Part shown: one piece after another, positions 32,822-42,909 of the stretch | How the letters are laid out: every line of letters starts with the position of its first letter | How positions within the stretch are numbered: position 1 is the first letter of the stretch | Source of the DNA: JBBREP01 sp963716525 | GTDB lineage: Bacteria > Actinomycetota > Acidimicrobiia > IMCC26256 > PALSA-610 | NCBI GenBank assembly: GCA_963716525.1 | Contig: OY970315.1 | Location: 1,488,001-1,552,000, forward strand | Length of the DNA stretch: 64,000 nucleotides | Reading direction: 5' to 3' | Notes under the pieces: model-generated | The model's input: only the letters and a program-made list of their open reading frames with translations | Told to the model about the DNA's origin: nothing | The model's database searches: none | Program-made: the position numbers and the translations under genes

Positions 32822-33487
32822 GTGCCGGTACGGACCGTAGCGATTGCGCACAGCGACACGCTCGTGCGCGACAGCGTTGCCTACGCGTGCGAGCGCGCGG
32901 GCTTCGCGACGGTCGTGTGCGATCCGGTGGGCGCGGACCTCCTCGCCCGGTGCCGAGTCGACCCGCCCGAGGTGCTGATGCTCGACTTCGACTGTCGAGA
33001 CGGCCCGGCCGAGACGTTCGTCGGCCCGATCCAGGAGTGCGGCGTCGCGGTGGTGGTGCTCGGTGGCGCGGCCTTCCGCGACCGGGTGCTCGCGTCGCTC
33101 GACGCCGGCGCGTCCGGCTACATGGGCATCGAGCACTCCGGACTCGACCAGTTCGCCGACGCGGTGCGGTCGGTGCGCGCGGGCGGCATCGCGCTCGATC
33201 CCGCGTGTACCGCGGTGGTGGTGCAGCAGTGGCGCGAGGGCCGCCGGCGCGCGGAGCGGGCACCCGGTGCGCTGACCGCGCGTGAGCTCGAGGTGCTCGG
33301 CGCGATGGTCGACGGGCTGCTCACCAAGGCGATCGCCCGGCGGCTGCGCGTCGCGCCGAAGACGGTCGAGAACCACAAGGTTCGGATCTTCTCCAAGCTC
33401 GGCGTGCGCAACCAGGCGCAGGCGGTCGGGGTGGCGATCATGCACGGTCTCGTTGCCGATCACCTGGTGGAGGCAGGCACGTCGTGA
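32822..33487 (+). CDS. LuxR-type regulator, fifth member, partly degenerate receiver
   Basis: 221 residues. This copy keeps an Asp at the acceptor position ('VLMLDFDCRDG') but has His-Ser for the acidic pair ('AIAHSDTLVRDSV') and lacks the conserved Lys ('ASGYMGIE'). The HTH is 'LTARELEVLGAMVDGLLTKA' and 'APKTVENHKVRIFSKLGVRN', with A-type ENHK in the recognition helix. It has its own -10-like box, and its stop overlaps the DUF4012 gene, which ties the array to the polysaccharide locus. Confidence 0.87.
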   Translation: MPVRTVAIAHSDTLVRDSVAYACERAGFATVVCDPVGADLLARCRVDPPEVLMLDFDCRDGPAETFVGPIQECGVAVVVLGGAAFRDRVLASLDAGASGYMGIEHSGLDQFADAVRSVRAGGIALDPACTAVVVQQWREGRRRAERAPGALTARELEVLGAMVDGLLTKAIARRLRVAPKTVENHKVRIFSKLGVRNQAQAVGVAIMHGLVADHLVEAGTS

Positions 33488-35420
33488 CCACCGTGTCCGC
33501 GCGCGCACACCGCGATCTCGGCACCACGAGCGAGGCGCGGCGGCCACCGCGGCGGGGACCGATCTCGTTCGTGCGCCGCCGCGCGCGCCGCTGGCGCCGC
33601 CGTTACCAGGGGCTGCCGCTGCCGGTGCGAGTCGCGTCGGCAGCGCTGCTGCTCCTCGTCGTCGCGCTCGCGGTCGCCGGCACGGTCCGCCTCGTCGCGG
33701 CCCGCAACGAGTTGCAGCGGGCGCGTGCATGCATGCAGCGCGGCAACGCCGAGCTGCTGCACGGGTCGTCGAGCCGGGCCGACGAGCTGTACGCCGCGGC
33801 CCAGGACGCTGTGCGCCACGCCCGGGCCGATGCCGGCTTCCCGGCGTCGCTCGTCGCCCCCGTCCCCATCGTGGGCAGCCCCGTGCGTGCGGTGCGCGAC
33901 GCCGCGAGCGCGGGCGACGACGTCGTGCACGGCAGCCGCATCCTCGTGGGCGCGGTGGCAGCGTTCCCGATCCATGGCAAGGCGGGCGTGCAGGGCGACG
34001 ACCTGTCGGGCTTCCACCGCGCCGCGGGGCAGGCTGCCAGCGCGATCCAGCGGGCGAGGCCCTGGTTCGAGTCGGCCCGCCGCACGCTCGACGGTGCCTC
34101 GCACGCCACGCTCGGCTGGGTCGCGTCGCCGGCGCGGCAGCTCGCGGCCGTCGTCGACGGAGGCATCGCTCGGGTGGACGTGGCCGATCACGCGTTCGGG
34201 ATCGTGCAGCGCCTCACCGACGCGCACGCCGAGTTCCGCATGCTGTTCGTGAGCCTCGACACGCTCGAGGCTCGTCCGGGCGGCGGCTACGTGGGCAGTT
34301 TCGGGATCCTGCACTTCGCGCACGGCACCGTGCAGCTCGAGCACTACCAGTCGTTCGAGAGCCTGCACGCCGCCGACCCACCGCTCTCGCCGCCAGCCGC
34401 GCTCGCCAGCGCAACCGGCGCGCCGTGGGGCATCGAGAACTCGATGTGGTGGCCCTCGTTTCCCGCGTCGGCCCGCACCGCGGCCAACCTGTACCGCGCC
34501 AGGGCGGCGGCCACGTCGACGGCGTCGTCGGCTTCACCAATGCCGAGCTCGGCGCGCTCATCGGCACGGTCGGGCCGCTCCAGGTGCCCGGCTACGCGCC
34601 GGTGACCGGCGACGGGTTCGAGCACCGGGTGCTCTACGAGACGGCGCTGAAGCGACCGCTCGACACACCGCGCAAGAAGTTCCTCGTCGACACGTCGCGC
34701 GTGCTGTTCGATCGCATGCTCCACCTCCGTGCGTCGCTCGTGCCCGCGGTGGTCGACGACATCACCCGCGGTGTCGGCGCCGGCGACGTGTCGCTCTGGT
34801 TCGCCGACCCGTCGCTCGAGCGGGGAATCGCCGGCACCGACGTGGCCGGCACGCTCGCGAGCCCGCGCGGCGACAGCGTCGAGATCAGCGAGGCGAACGT
34901 GTCGGGGAGCAAGGCCAACCAGGCGCTCGTGCGCAACATCGACTACGAGGTGCACCACCGCGACGACGGCACGTACCACGCGCAGCTCACGATCGTGTAC
35001 CACAACAACCAGGGCCCGGACGCCTACCTGAACCCGTACTACAACGGCTACGTGCGCATCTACGTGCCGCAGCATGCGGTGCTCGACGCCGCGCACTCGG
35101 GCGACTTCAACGACGCCGGCATCGCGCCCGACGGGCCGCTCCGGGTGTTCGCGGGCTACGTGCTCGTCCAGCCCGACGGCCAGGCGACCGTGCGCCTCGA
35201 CTGGACGCTGCCGGCCTCGGTGGCACCCGGCGGCCGGTACCAGCTCACCTGGACCCGCCAGACGGGCACGCGCACCGACGACGCGACCGTCACGATCGGT
35301 GATCACACGGCCACGCTGCCGGGCGATCAGCGCGCCGTGCACCTGTCGTTCGACGTGAGCCCGAACCCGATCGCACACTGGCTGCACGGCCGCTGGATCC
35401 TGCGCAAGATCGGCTTCTGA
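33484..35420 (+). CDS. DUF4012 surface-associated protein (frame break)
   Basis: About 645 codons. A basic N-terminus and one membrane helix ('VASAALLLLVVALAVAGTVR') lead to an extracellular domain. 'SLDTLEARPGGGYVGSFGIL', 'WWPSFPASARTAANLY' and, after a break near 34500 (one C missing in a ccc run), 'GGHVDGVVGFTNAELGALIG' are the DUF4012 core. The C-terminal half is beta-rich. Relatives occur in polysaccharide loci of actinobacteria, with function unknown to me. The start overlaps the LuxR stop as GTGA. Confidence 0.83.
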
Positions 35421-35422
35421 GC

Positions 35423-35572
35423 CCAAGGGGCAAGCTCGCCGGCTCGCGCCGCCGGCTCGCGCCGCCGGCTCGCGCCCCCAGGGGCATGTCGACCCCCGCT
35501 CGCCGGCTCGCGCCCAGGGGCATGTCGACCCCCGCTCGCCGGCTCGCGCCCCAGGGGCATCTGCCCAGCGAT
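35423..35572. repeat. nested short tandem repeats
   Basis: A 12-13 bp unit (gccggctcgcgcc) occurs five or more times, and a larger unit of about 36 bp (caggggcatgtcgaccccc plus gctcgccggctcgcgcc) occurs twice and then partially. It fills the space between the DUF4012 gene and the small secreted protein, and several frames stay open through it. Confidence 0.85.
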
Positions 35573-35624
35573 CGTTCGGCGCTCGGCCGTTACGATCAGC
35601 AGCATCGCAAACCGAGGAGTGGCG

Positions 35625-36068
35625 ATGTCGCGTATGCGCCGCACGACCAGAATCAGTGCTTTGGTCGGCGTCCTCGCGCTCGCCGTCGGCGCCTTGCTGA
35701 TCCCGTCCGCGGTCTCGGCCACGCAGGGCTTCCCCGGCGCCGGCTTCACGCCGGTGCTGATCCCGAGCCACATCGGCGTGAAGTGCGCGCCCGGTGCGCA
35801 GTACGGCACGTCGATCGCGGCGGTCAACATCGGTATCCACCGGGTGGGCAGCGGCCACCTCGGCCCTGCGAGGGCGGTCACCGTCTACGGCCTGCCCGGC
35901 GCCCGCTACACGCTGAGGGCCCCGCACTTCAAGGCCGTGATCCCCAAGGGCACGCGCATGCCGTGCTTCCGCCCCGCGAACCAGGGCACCTGGGCGCCGA
36001 ACGCGGCCCACAGCAGGATCGCCTCGAAGTGGCTCTACTTCACCAAGTGCGCCTCGCCGCACTGCTGA
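35625..36068 (+). CDS. small secreted protein of unknown function
   Basis: 147 residues. Basic start 'MSRMRRTTR', hydrophobic 'ISALVGVLALAVGALLIPSA' and a plausible cleavage after 'VSA', then about 115 exported residues with four cysteines and no known family. ATG 35625 has a 'gaggag' Shine-Dalgarno about 7 nt upstream and was preferred over GTG 35619. It sits between the DUF4012 and BY-kinase genes, so a role at the cell surface is likely. Confidence 0.7.
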   Translation: MSRMRRTTRISALVGVLALAVGALLIPSAVSATQGFPGAGFTPVLIPSHIGVKCAPGAQYGTSIAAVNIGIHRVGSGHLGPARAVTVYGLPGARYTLRAPHFKAVIPKGTRMPCFRPANQGTWAPNAAHSRIASKWLYFTKCASPHC

Positions 36069-36254
36069 GCGCCTGAGCGGTTCACACCGGAGCCGCGTCG
36101 ACCGGGTCCAGTACCCGAGTTCCCCCTACGCGACCGGGGGGCGAATGCGCCTGTCGCGACTGCGCGTGCGATCCGTAGGGTCGTCGCACCTCCGCCACGT
36201 GGCTGACCTCGCCGAGCCAGCTGGGCCCGAGGCACCGGCAGTCAAGGACCTCGC

Positions 36255-38105
36255 ATGGAAGCAACGCAACTGCTCGCAATCCTGCGGCGGCGCGCCTGGT
36301 CGATCGTGCGGTTCATGGTCGTCGCGGGCCTCGTGGTCGGCATCGCGAGCTACCTGCGTACGCCGGTGTACCGAGCGTCCGCGCAGGTGCTGTTGCGGCC
36401 GAACGACCCGAGCGAGTCGCTCGACAATTCCAACGTGCAGCCGATCACCGGTACCGACAGCGGGCGCTACGCGAACTCGCAGGCCGCCATCGTGAAGAGC
36501 CCGGCGGTGGCCGCGGCGGCGGCCCCCGACATCCCGGGAGGATGGAACCCGAACCAGGTGCTCGACCACCTCTCGGTGGGTGTCGACCCGAACAGCAACG
36601 TGCTCACGATCAAGTGCACGAGCACCGACCCGGCCCAGGCGCAGCAGTGCGCCGACAAGGTCGCGCACACGTACATCGCGAACCGCACCCAGTATGAGGT
36701 GTCGAGGCTCGAGCAGACGATCAACGACCTCACCGCGAACCTGACGAGCCTCGAATCGGAGATCCAGCACTACGACGACCAGATCAACAAGGACGCGGCG
36801 TCGGGTTCCGGGTCGTCGTCGATCACCTCGCCCACAAACCCGAGCGCGGCGTCGGCGCCGAAGTCGCCCACGACCTCGCCGTCGCTGCCGTCCGACGGCA
36901 CGAGCACGTCCGGTGACACACAGAACCAGACGCTGCTCGCGCAGCGCTTCGCGGCCGAGACGCAGTACCAGCAGTCGTTCGCGCAGCTGCAGAGCCTGAA
37001 GATCGAGAAGAGCCTGAAGCGCGGCGAGGCCGAGCTGGTGAGCGACGCCAAGCTCCCCGGGTCGCCGATCTCGCCCAAGCCGTTCCGCGACGGCGCGCTC
37101 GGCGCGATCGCGGGTCTGCTCGTGGGCGCGGGTGTGGCGTTCCTGCGAGAGCAGCTCGACGACAAGATCCGCAGCGCCGACGAGCTCGAGAGCCTCACAG
37201 GTGTCCCGGTGCTCGCCCAGGTGCCCCTCGATCCCGAGGTGAGCGCGCACCCCGACGTGCTGGCCGCGAGCGCCCATCCACTCGGGCAGTTCGCCGAGGC
37301 GATCCGCTCGCTGCGCACGAGCCTCCAGTTCATGGGGGTGGACGAGCCGGTCCGGTCGGTGCTCGTCACGAGTGCCGTGCCGGGCGACGGCAAGACTGCG
37401 ATTGCCGCGAACCTCGCGGTCGTGTACGCGCAGGCGGGTTTCGACACCGTGCTCGTGTCGGCCGACATGCGCCGGCCCCGCCTCGACTCGATGTTCCCCG
37501 AGATCGAGCTGGGTAACGGCCTGTCGGGCATGCTCACCCAGCTCGCCGCGAGCCAGCGGCGCCACCGCCACGGCGAGGCGAACGGCAACGGCAACGGCAA
37601 CGGCAACGGCGGGGCTGCCGCCGCACCGGTGGACGACGACATCATCCGGGCGGCGCTGCGCGAGCACCTCGTGTCCACGAGCATCGAGCACCTCGCCGTG
37701 CTTCCTGCGGGCCTGCGCGCACCGAACCCTGCCGAGGTGCTCGGCTCCCGATGGATGCGCGAGGTGATGGCGTACCTCACGCGCGAGTGCGACATCGTGA
37801 TCGTCGACTCGTCGCCCGCGCTCGCGGTGACCGACGCGGTGGTGCTGTCGACGATCGTCGACGGCGTGGTGCTCGTGGTGCCGAGCGACGAGGTGTCGCG
37901 CGGCGACGTGCAGCGCGCGGTGAAGACGTTCGAGACGGTCGACACGCGCGTGCTCGGCACGATCCTCAACCGCAACGCGAGCGTCGGCCGGCAGTACTAC
38001 TACTACGGGTACCACGGGCCGGCACCCGACGCGAAGCCGGCCTGGCGGCGCCGCGACCGCGGGCGGGCAAAGGCGGCGGCGTCCGACGAGGCGCTCTCGT
38101 CCTAG
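36255..38105 (+). CDS. polysaccharide co-polymerase / bacterial tyrosine kinase (Wzc-like)
   Basis: 616 residues. An N-terminal Wzz domain has one helix near residue 20 and another near 280, with a coiled-coil and Ser/Thr/Pro-rich loop between. The C-terminal BY-kinase has Walker A 'SAVPGDGKTAIAANLA', Walker A' 'VLVSADMRRPRL', Walker B 'IVIVDSSP', and a terminal tyrosine cluster 'GRQYYYYGYHG' for autophosphorylation. A hexanucleotide repeat (aacggc) gives an Asn-Gly stretch within the kinase domain. It controls chain length in Wzx/Wzy systems, and the tyrosine phosphatase at 46279 is its likely partner. Confidence 0.92.
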   Translation: MEATQLLAILRRRAWSIVRFMVVAGLVVGIASYLRTPVYRASAQVLLRPNDPSESLDNSNVQPITGTDSGRYANSQAAIVKSPAVAAAAAPDIPGGWNPNQVLDHLSVGVDPNSNVLTIKCTSTDPAQAQQCADKVAHTYIANRTQYEVSRLEQTINDLTANLTSLESEIQHYDDQINKDAASGSGSSSITSPTNPSAASAPKSPTTSPSLPSDGTSTSGDTQNQTLLAQRFAAETQYQQSFAQLQSLKIEKSLKRGEAELVSDAKLPGSPISPKPFRDGALGAIAGLLVGAGVAFLREQLDDKIRSADELESLTGVPVLAQVPLDPEVSAHPDVLAASAHPLGQFAEAIRSLRTSLQFMGVDEPVRSVLVTSAVPGDGKTAIAANLAVVYAQAGFDTVLVSADMRRPRLDSMFPEIELGNGLSGMLTQLAASQRRHRHGEANGNGNGNGNGGAAAAPVDDDIIRAALREHLVSTSIEHLAVLPAGLRAPNPAEVLGSRWMREVMAYLTRECDIVIVDSSPALAVTDAVVLSTIVDGVVLVVPSDEVSRGDVQRAVKTFETVDTRVLGTILNRNASVGRQYYYYGYHGPAPDAKPAWRRRDRGRAKAAASDEALSS

Positions 38106-38107
38106 AC

Positions 38108-39143
38108 ATGCTCACCGAGCCGGCCGGCACGCGACGTCGGGCGACGACGGCACCCGTGCACGATGCCGGGCGCGACGCGTCGCACCCGCTGGTCGTCGCC
38201 GTCGTCATCCCTACGATCGGTCGCCCCTCGCTGCCGCGCGCCGTCGCGTCCGCGCTCTGCCAACGCGGCGTGCGCACTGAGTTGCACGTGGTGGCCGACC
38301 TCCCCGCGGCGACGCCGGCATCGCTCGGAATCGCGGACACGGGCGGCGCGGTACACGTGCACGTCACCGGGGGAGGCCGCGGGGGGAGCGGCGCCCGCCA
38401 GCTCGGCACGGAGCACGCGGCCGCGCCCTGGCTCGCCTATCTCGACGACGACGACGTGTGGCGCCCCGACAAGCTCGCGATCCAGCTCGCCGCGGCCGGC
38501 CGCGTCGAACGAGGGTGCATCCCGATCGTGTCGAGCCGCGTCCTGTCCCGCCGGGCTGGCGGCGCCGAAGCGGTGGCGGTGCCGCGCGACCTGTACGACG
38601 GCGGTGACGTGGCCACGTACCTGTTCCACCGGCGCCGGCTCTCGGCGGCCCGCAACACGCTCCAGACCTCCACGCTGTTGCTGCCGACCTCGCTCGCGCG
38701 CGCCGTCGGGTGGAACACCGCGCTCGCCCGCCACCAGGACTGGGACTTCCTGTCGCGCGCGGACGCGCCTGCCTGGTGTGCAGCTCGTGCAGGTGGGCGA
38801 CCTCCTCGTGGATCTCGGCGTCGGTTCCGCGGGGTCGCTGAGCGCGACCTCGGATTGGCGCGCCTCGCTCGATTGGGCGATCGACAACGCCGGCGTGTGG
38901 CCGCACGAGGCGTTCGCCGACTTCGTGGCCGGCCAGCCGCTGCGCTACGCGCTGCAGTGCCGCAGTGCGCGGGGCGTGGCGGCGGCGGTCGGCGCGCTCG
39001 CCGGCCGCCGCGCCGCGCCGTCGCTGCGCGCGGTGGCACTCGGATTGAGCGGCATCATCCCGCGGCGGCCCTTCGAGCGGCTGATGCACGCTCGTGCCGA
39101 CCGCGCGGTCGACCAGGTGAGGGCACCGGCATGGTCGGACTGA
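38108..39143 (+). CDS. glycosyltransferase family 2 (frame break)
   Basis: About 345 codons. 'VVAVVIPTIGRPSLPRAVAS' is the GT2 start, 'GGSGARQLGTEHAAAPWLAY' precedes the metal-binding 'LDDDDVWRPDK', and 'ARHQDWDFLSRA' is the acceptor-side motif. The frame shifts near 38770, and the C-terminal part continues 'PGVQLVQVGDLLVD'. The start is 2 nt after the kinase stop. It transfers a sugar during assembly of the repeat unit. Donor and acceptor are unknown. Confidence 0.85.
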
Positions 39144-40414
39144 TCTTCGCCGCGATCCTCGTGTGGTGCGCGATGCCGCTGCGCGCGCAGTTCCGGATGG
39201 GCTCGCCGCTCCTCGTCGTCCCCGCGGCGCTCGTCGCCGCGCTCGTCTACTACCTGCAGCCCGGTTATCGGGTGTACGCGGCCGCGTTCCTCGTGGCCGA
39301 GGCGGTCATCGTGGCCGCGCTCGACCCGGCCACCCGGTTCTCCCGGCCACGTGGCGACGCGGCGCGCCGGCGCGCGGTGCTGCCCTTCGCGGCAGCGGCG
39401 GCGCTCGTCGCGTGGATCGGCTTCCGCAACGTGGCCTACGGCGCGGGCGCGCTCAGCTCGGTGCTCTCGATGCTCGCGGTGCTGGGCATCATCGCGAGCC
39501 TCTACTGGGCCGACTGCGCCGGCCTGCTCAACCCGGCCGTGTTCGTGTGGTTCGCCACCATGTTCCTTGCGGTTGCGCTGGCGATCGGTGGCGCCACCGG
39601 CCAGGAGTGGAAGACGTGCAGCGCGCAGTTCGACAAGTGCACCGTGGTGCACCGGCTCTACACCGGGATCTTCACGTCGGAGAACGTGCTCGGCGAGGTG
39701 TCGTTCCTGTGCCTGCTGCTCGTGTTCCAGATTCCGAAGTACCGCCGCCGGGGTCTGCACGTGGCAACGTTCGTGGCGCTGCTGCTGCTCGCCGGCAGCC
39801 GCACGCCGCTCGTCGCCGTGGCGATCTACGTGGCGATCGGCGCCCTCCTCGCGGTGTCTGCGCGCGAGTCCGCCGGTCGCTACCGGCCGCGGCCGATCGT
39901 GCTCGCCGTCGCGGTCGGCGCGGTCGCCGCGCTGGGCCTGCGGCTCGGGTACACCACCACCGCTTCCGGCTTCTCGAACCGCGGGCAGCTCTGGTCGCAG
40001 ATCGCGGCGATGGTGCGACCGGCCTCGCTGTTCGGCCGCAGCCAGGCCGAGTACAAGGTGCTGCTCGACCGTGGGCTGTTCTTCGGTCACTACCCGCACA
40101 GCGAGTACATGGCGATGCAGTTCTTCGGCGGCCTCGTCGCGGTGGCGCTGTTCGCGGCACTGCCGTACGCCGCGTGCGTGATCGCGAGTGCTGCCAGCCG
40201 CCGTGAGCTCGCGTTGCGGCTCGCCCCGATGATCTGCGTGCTGCTCTACGGCCTGCTCGAGCTGGCCTGGAGCGCCTCGACCGTCGACCCGACCACCTGG
40301 ACGCTCATCGCGGTGCTCGCGGCCGCGACCGCAGCGCGAGCGGGCACCGGACCACCCGCGGCCGAGCAGCAGGACGGCGGGCGGCACCCCGCCTTGGACT
40401 CGACCGCGTCGTGA
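39131..40414 (+). CDS. O-antigen polymerase/ligase-like membrane protein (Wzy-type)
   Basis: 427 residues with about ten membrane helices and one large loop near residues 280-330 ('GFSNRGQLWSQIAAMVRPAS' onward, with 'YPHSEYMAMQFFGGLVAV'), a layout typical of the O-antigen ligase/polymerase (Wzy_C) family. 'AGSRTPLVAVAIYVAIGAL' is the usual glycine/arginine-rich helix start. The ATG overlaps the GT2 stop by 13 nt. Its place between glycosyltransferases and flippase fits a repeat-unit polymerase. Confidence 0.8.
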   Translation: MVGLIFAAILVWCAMPLRAQFRMGSPLLVVPAALVAALVYYLQPGYRVYAAAFLVAEAVIVAALDPATRFSRPRGDAARRRAVLPFAAAAALVAWIGFRNVAYGAGALSSVLSMLAVLGIIASLYWADCAGLLNPAVFVWFATMFLAVALAIGGATGQEWKTCSAQFDKCTVVHRLYTGIFTSENVLGEVSFLCLLLVFQIPKYRRRGLHVATFVALLLLAGSRTPLVAVAIYVAIGALLAVSARESAGRYRPRPIVLAVAVGAVAALGLRLGYTTTASGFSNRGQLWSQIAAMVRPASLFGRSQAEYKVLLDRGLFFGHYPHSEYMAMQFFGGLVAVALFAALPYAACVIASAASRRELALRLAPMICVLLYGLLELAWSASTVDPTTWTLIAVLAAATAARAGTGPPAAEQQDGGRHPALDSTAS

Positions 40415-41485
40415 TGCGCGGCGGGCGGCCCGGCGTCACGTTCGTCTGCTACCGGCTCGATGTCGCGGCCGGCATGGAGCGCGCGTTCGCGCGCGTCGCC
40501 GCGCGCCTCGCCCGCACCCACGACGTCGACGTGGTGATGTTGCGCGGCCGTCACGTCGCCGCGCCGTTGCGTGGAATGCTCGACGGTGTCGCGATCTCCA
40601 CAGGGGACACCGCGCGACGCGTCCTGCGGCCCACGCGAGCGGGCGTCACCGTGATCGTCGGCGCCTGGGCCGCGCTGCTCGCTCCCGACCTGTGGTGGCG
40701 GCGCGGGCGCGTAATGGTGTGGGAGCACACACTCCTGCGCGAGCGGCTGGCGTACTACCCCACGCTGCGCCGCGCGATGCCGGTGCTCGCCCGCCTGTAC
40801 GCGCGCGCGCGAGCGCGTCGTGTGCGTGTCCGACGCGGTGAGCGGCTTCCTCGCGGTCGCCGCGCCGGCTGCGTCGACGACGGTGATCCCCAACATCGTG
40901 GACGAGCCGGTGTCGCCGCCGGCGCCGCGGGGGTTGCCCGATCCCACGCGCCTGCGCCTGCTGTCCACGCAGCGCATGGTGGCGGTGAAGAACGTGGAGC
41001 TCGCGGTGCGCTGCCTCGCGCACCTGCCCGCTGACACCACGCTCGTGTGCGCCGGCGACGGACCGCGCCGCCCGCAGGTCGCGGCACTCGCCGCGGCGAG
41101 CGGCACCGCGGGGCGGGTGGAGCTGCCCGGTCACGTCGACGACGTCGGGGTGCTGCTGGATCGCACCGACGTGCTCGTGCACACCGCGAGCTCGGAGACG
41201 TTCGGCCTGTCGCTCGTAGAGGCGGCGCAGCACGGCGTGCCGGTCGTGTGTCTCGCCGGCGGGGCGCTCGGCGAGATGGTCCCCGCGTACGTGCCCGGCG
41301 TCGTGGTGCGTGAGGCGACGCCGCGGGCGTTCGCCAGCGGCGTGCTCGACGCGGCACGGTCGTGGTCGGCGCCGGAGCTCTTCGAGCAGGCGGCGGCCCG
41401 CCGGGCGTGCTTCGGCGGTGAGGCGGTGGCCGAAGCATGGCGGGAGGCGCTCGGCCTCGCGGCCGCCGGTGCGGTGCGGCCGTGA
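40411..41485 (+). CDS. glycosyltransferase family 4 (frame break)
   Basis: About 358 codons. The N-terminal half has 'VTFVCYRLDVAAGMERAFAR' and 'VMVWEHTLLRERLAYYP'. The C-terminal half, after a break in a gcgcgcgcgc run near 40810, has 'VVCVSDAVSGFL', 'LLSTQRMVAVKNVELAVRCL' and the EX7E region 'SSETFGLSLVEAAQHGVPVV'. GT-B fold, retaining. The start GTG overlaps the polymerase stop as GTGA. Confidence 0.87.
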
Positions 41486-42885
41486 CGGTTCCGGTGGCCA
41501 CCCGGCGCGGTGGCGGTCGCGACGACGACCTGCTGCCGAACGGTCAGCCCGGCCTCGTGTCGCGACGGTCGGTGTCGGCCACGATGGTGTCGTTCGGCGG
41601 CGCGGAGTTCGCCATCGCCGCGTCGTCGGTGGTGCGGCTCCCGCTCCTCGCGAGCGTGCTCGGCCAGGGCCGCTTCGGCCTCAACTTCGTCGTGGGCAAC
41701 CTCGCGCCGTTCCTCCTCGCGTTCGCCGGGGGCGTGCGCATTGCGAGCCGCGCGCTCGTCGCGCAGCAGCGCGGCGCGGCGGCTGGCGCCACGATCGCGC
41801 CCACTGTCGCGTGGATGCAGCGTGTCGCCGTGCGGGCCGCGCTCGGCCTCGGCGCGGTGGGCGTCGCGCTCACGTACGTGCTGCCGCTGCACAGCTGGCT
41901 GGGCGTGGGATCGCTCGTGAGCGCCGCCGAGTTCGACGCGTCGATCGCCGTCACCATCGCGGTTTGCGCGGGGAGCTGCATCGGCGCGGTCGGATGGGGG
42001 AAGCTCGAGGCCGAGGGGCGGGTGCCGCTGCTCAACGGCTTCATCGCGGGCGTGGCCGGGTTCGGCCTCCTGCTCACGCTCGCGCTCACCCTCGTGACGA
42101 AGTCGTTCTTCGTGTACGCCATCGTGAACAGCGGCACGAGCGCGTTGCCCTGGTACCTCCCGCTGCTGTACGTGGCCTTCGTGCGCCGCCGGCCCGGTGG
42201 CGAGGGCGCCGCGGTGCACCGAGCCGCCGTGCGTGCCACCGTGCTCGGGACCGCCCAGGCCGCGGCACCGCTCGCGAGCCGCGCGCTCGACCCGTTCGTG
42301 ATCTCGGCTCGCGTGTCGCCGCAGGCCGCGGCCACCTACGGCGTGGCGCAGCGCATGAGCGTGGTCACCACACTCGTGCCGGCCGGCGTGGGCCCGCTGA
42401 TCTCGGCGCACTACGCGCACCGGCGGGGCAGCCGCCGGCACGCCACCTACAAGGAGATGCTCACCACCGCGGCCATGTGGGCGGCGCTCGGCGGACTCTG
42501 CGGGCTCGTGCTCGTGGCGTTCGGCCCTGCCGCGGCCCGCTTCCTCGGAGCGGGGCACTTCGGTGCCGACCGCAAGCTGTTCGTGGTGTTCATGGTGCTC
42601 GGCGTCACGAGCTCGGCGCAGTTCGCGTTCAGCTTCGGCGCCACGGGCCCGCGCTCGATGTACGCCGCGCTCTGGATCGACGGCACGTGCGCGCTCGCCA
42701 ACGTGGTGTTGAGCTTCGTGCTGGTGGGCCCGCTCGGGCTCGAGGGCCCGGTGATGGCGTCGGTCATCGCGAGCACGGCCGCGGTCGCGATCTGGATCGT
42801 GGTGCTCGCCCGCCGGCGCGATCTGCTGAGCGACGTGCACGACCTGGCCGCCGTGCCGCCGGTGCCCGACCCGGAGCCGGTGTGA
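41482..42885 (+). CDS. polysaccharide flippase (Wzx/MATE-like)
   Basis: 467 residues, about twelve membrane helices spread evenly through the protein. 'VVRLPLLASVLGQGRFGLNF' near the start and the late 'WIDGTCALANVVLSFVLVGP' then 'LGLEGPVMASVIAS' are typical of Wzx/MOP-family exporters, which flip lipid-linked repeat units. The GTG at 41482 overlaps the GT4 stop. Short repeats (gtgacggagccggt) follow the stop and lead into the methyltransferase gene. Confidence 0.83.
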   Translation: MTVPVATRRGGGRDDDLLPNGQPGLVSRRSVSATMVSFGGAEFAIAASSVVRLPLLASVLGQGRFGLNFVVGNLAPFLLAFAGGVRIASRALVAQQRGAAAGATIAPTVAWMQRVAVRAALGLGAVGVALTYVLPLHSWLGVGSLVSAAEFDASIAVTIAVCAGSCIGAVGWGKLEAEGRVPLLNGFIAGVAGFGLLLTLALTLVTKSFFVYAIVNSGTSALPWYLPLLYVAFVRRRPGGEGAAVHRAAVRATVLGTAQAAAPLASRALDPFVISARVSPQAAATYGVAQRMSVVTTLVPAGVGPLISAHYAHRRGSRRHATYKEMLTTAAMWAALGGLCGLVLVAFGPAAARFLGAGHFGADRKLFVVFMVLGVTSSAQFAFSFGATGPRSMYAALWIDGTCALANVVLSFVLVGPLGLEGPVMASVIASTAAVAIWIVVLARRRDLLSDVHDLAAVPPVPDPEPV

Positions 42886-42909
42886 CGGAGCCGGTGTGAC
42901 GGAGCCAGT

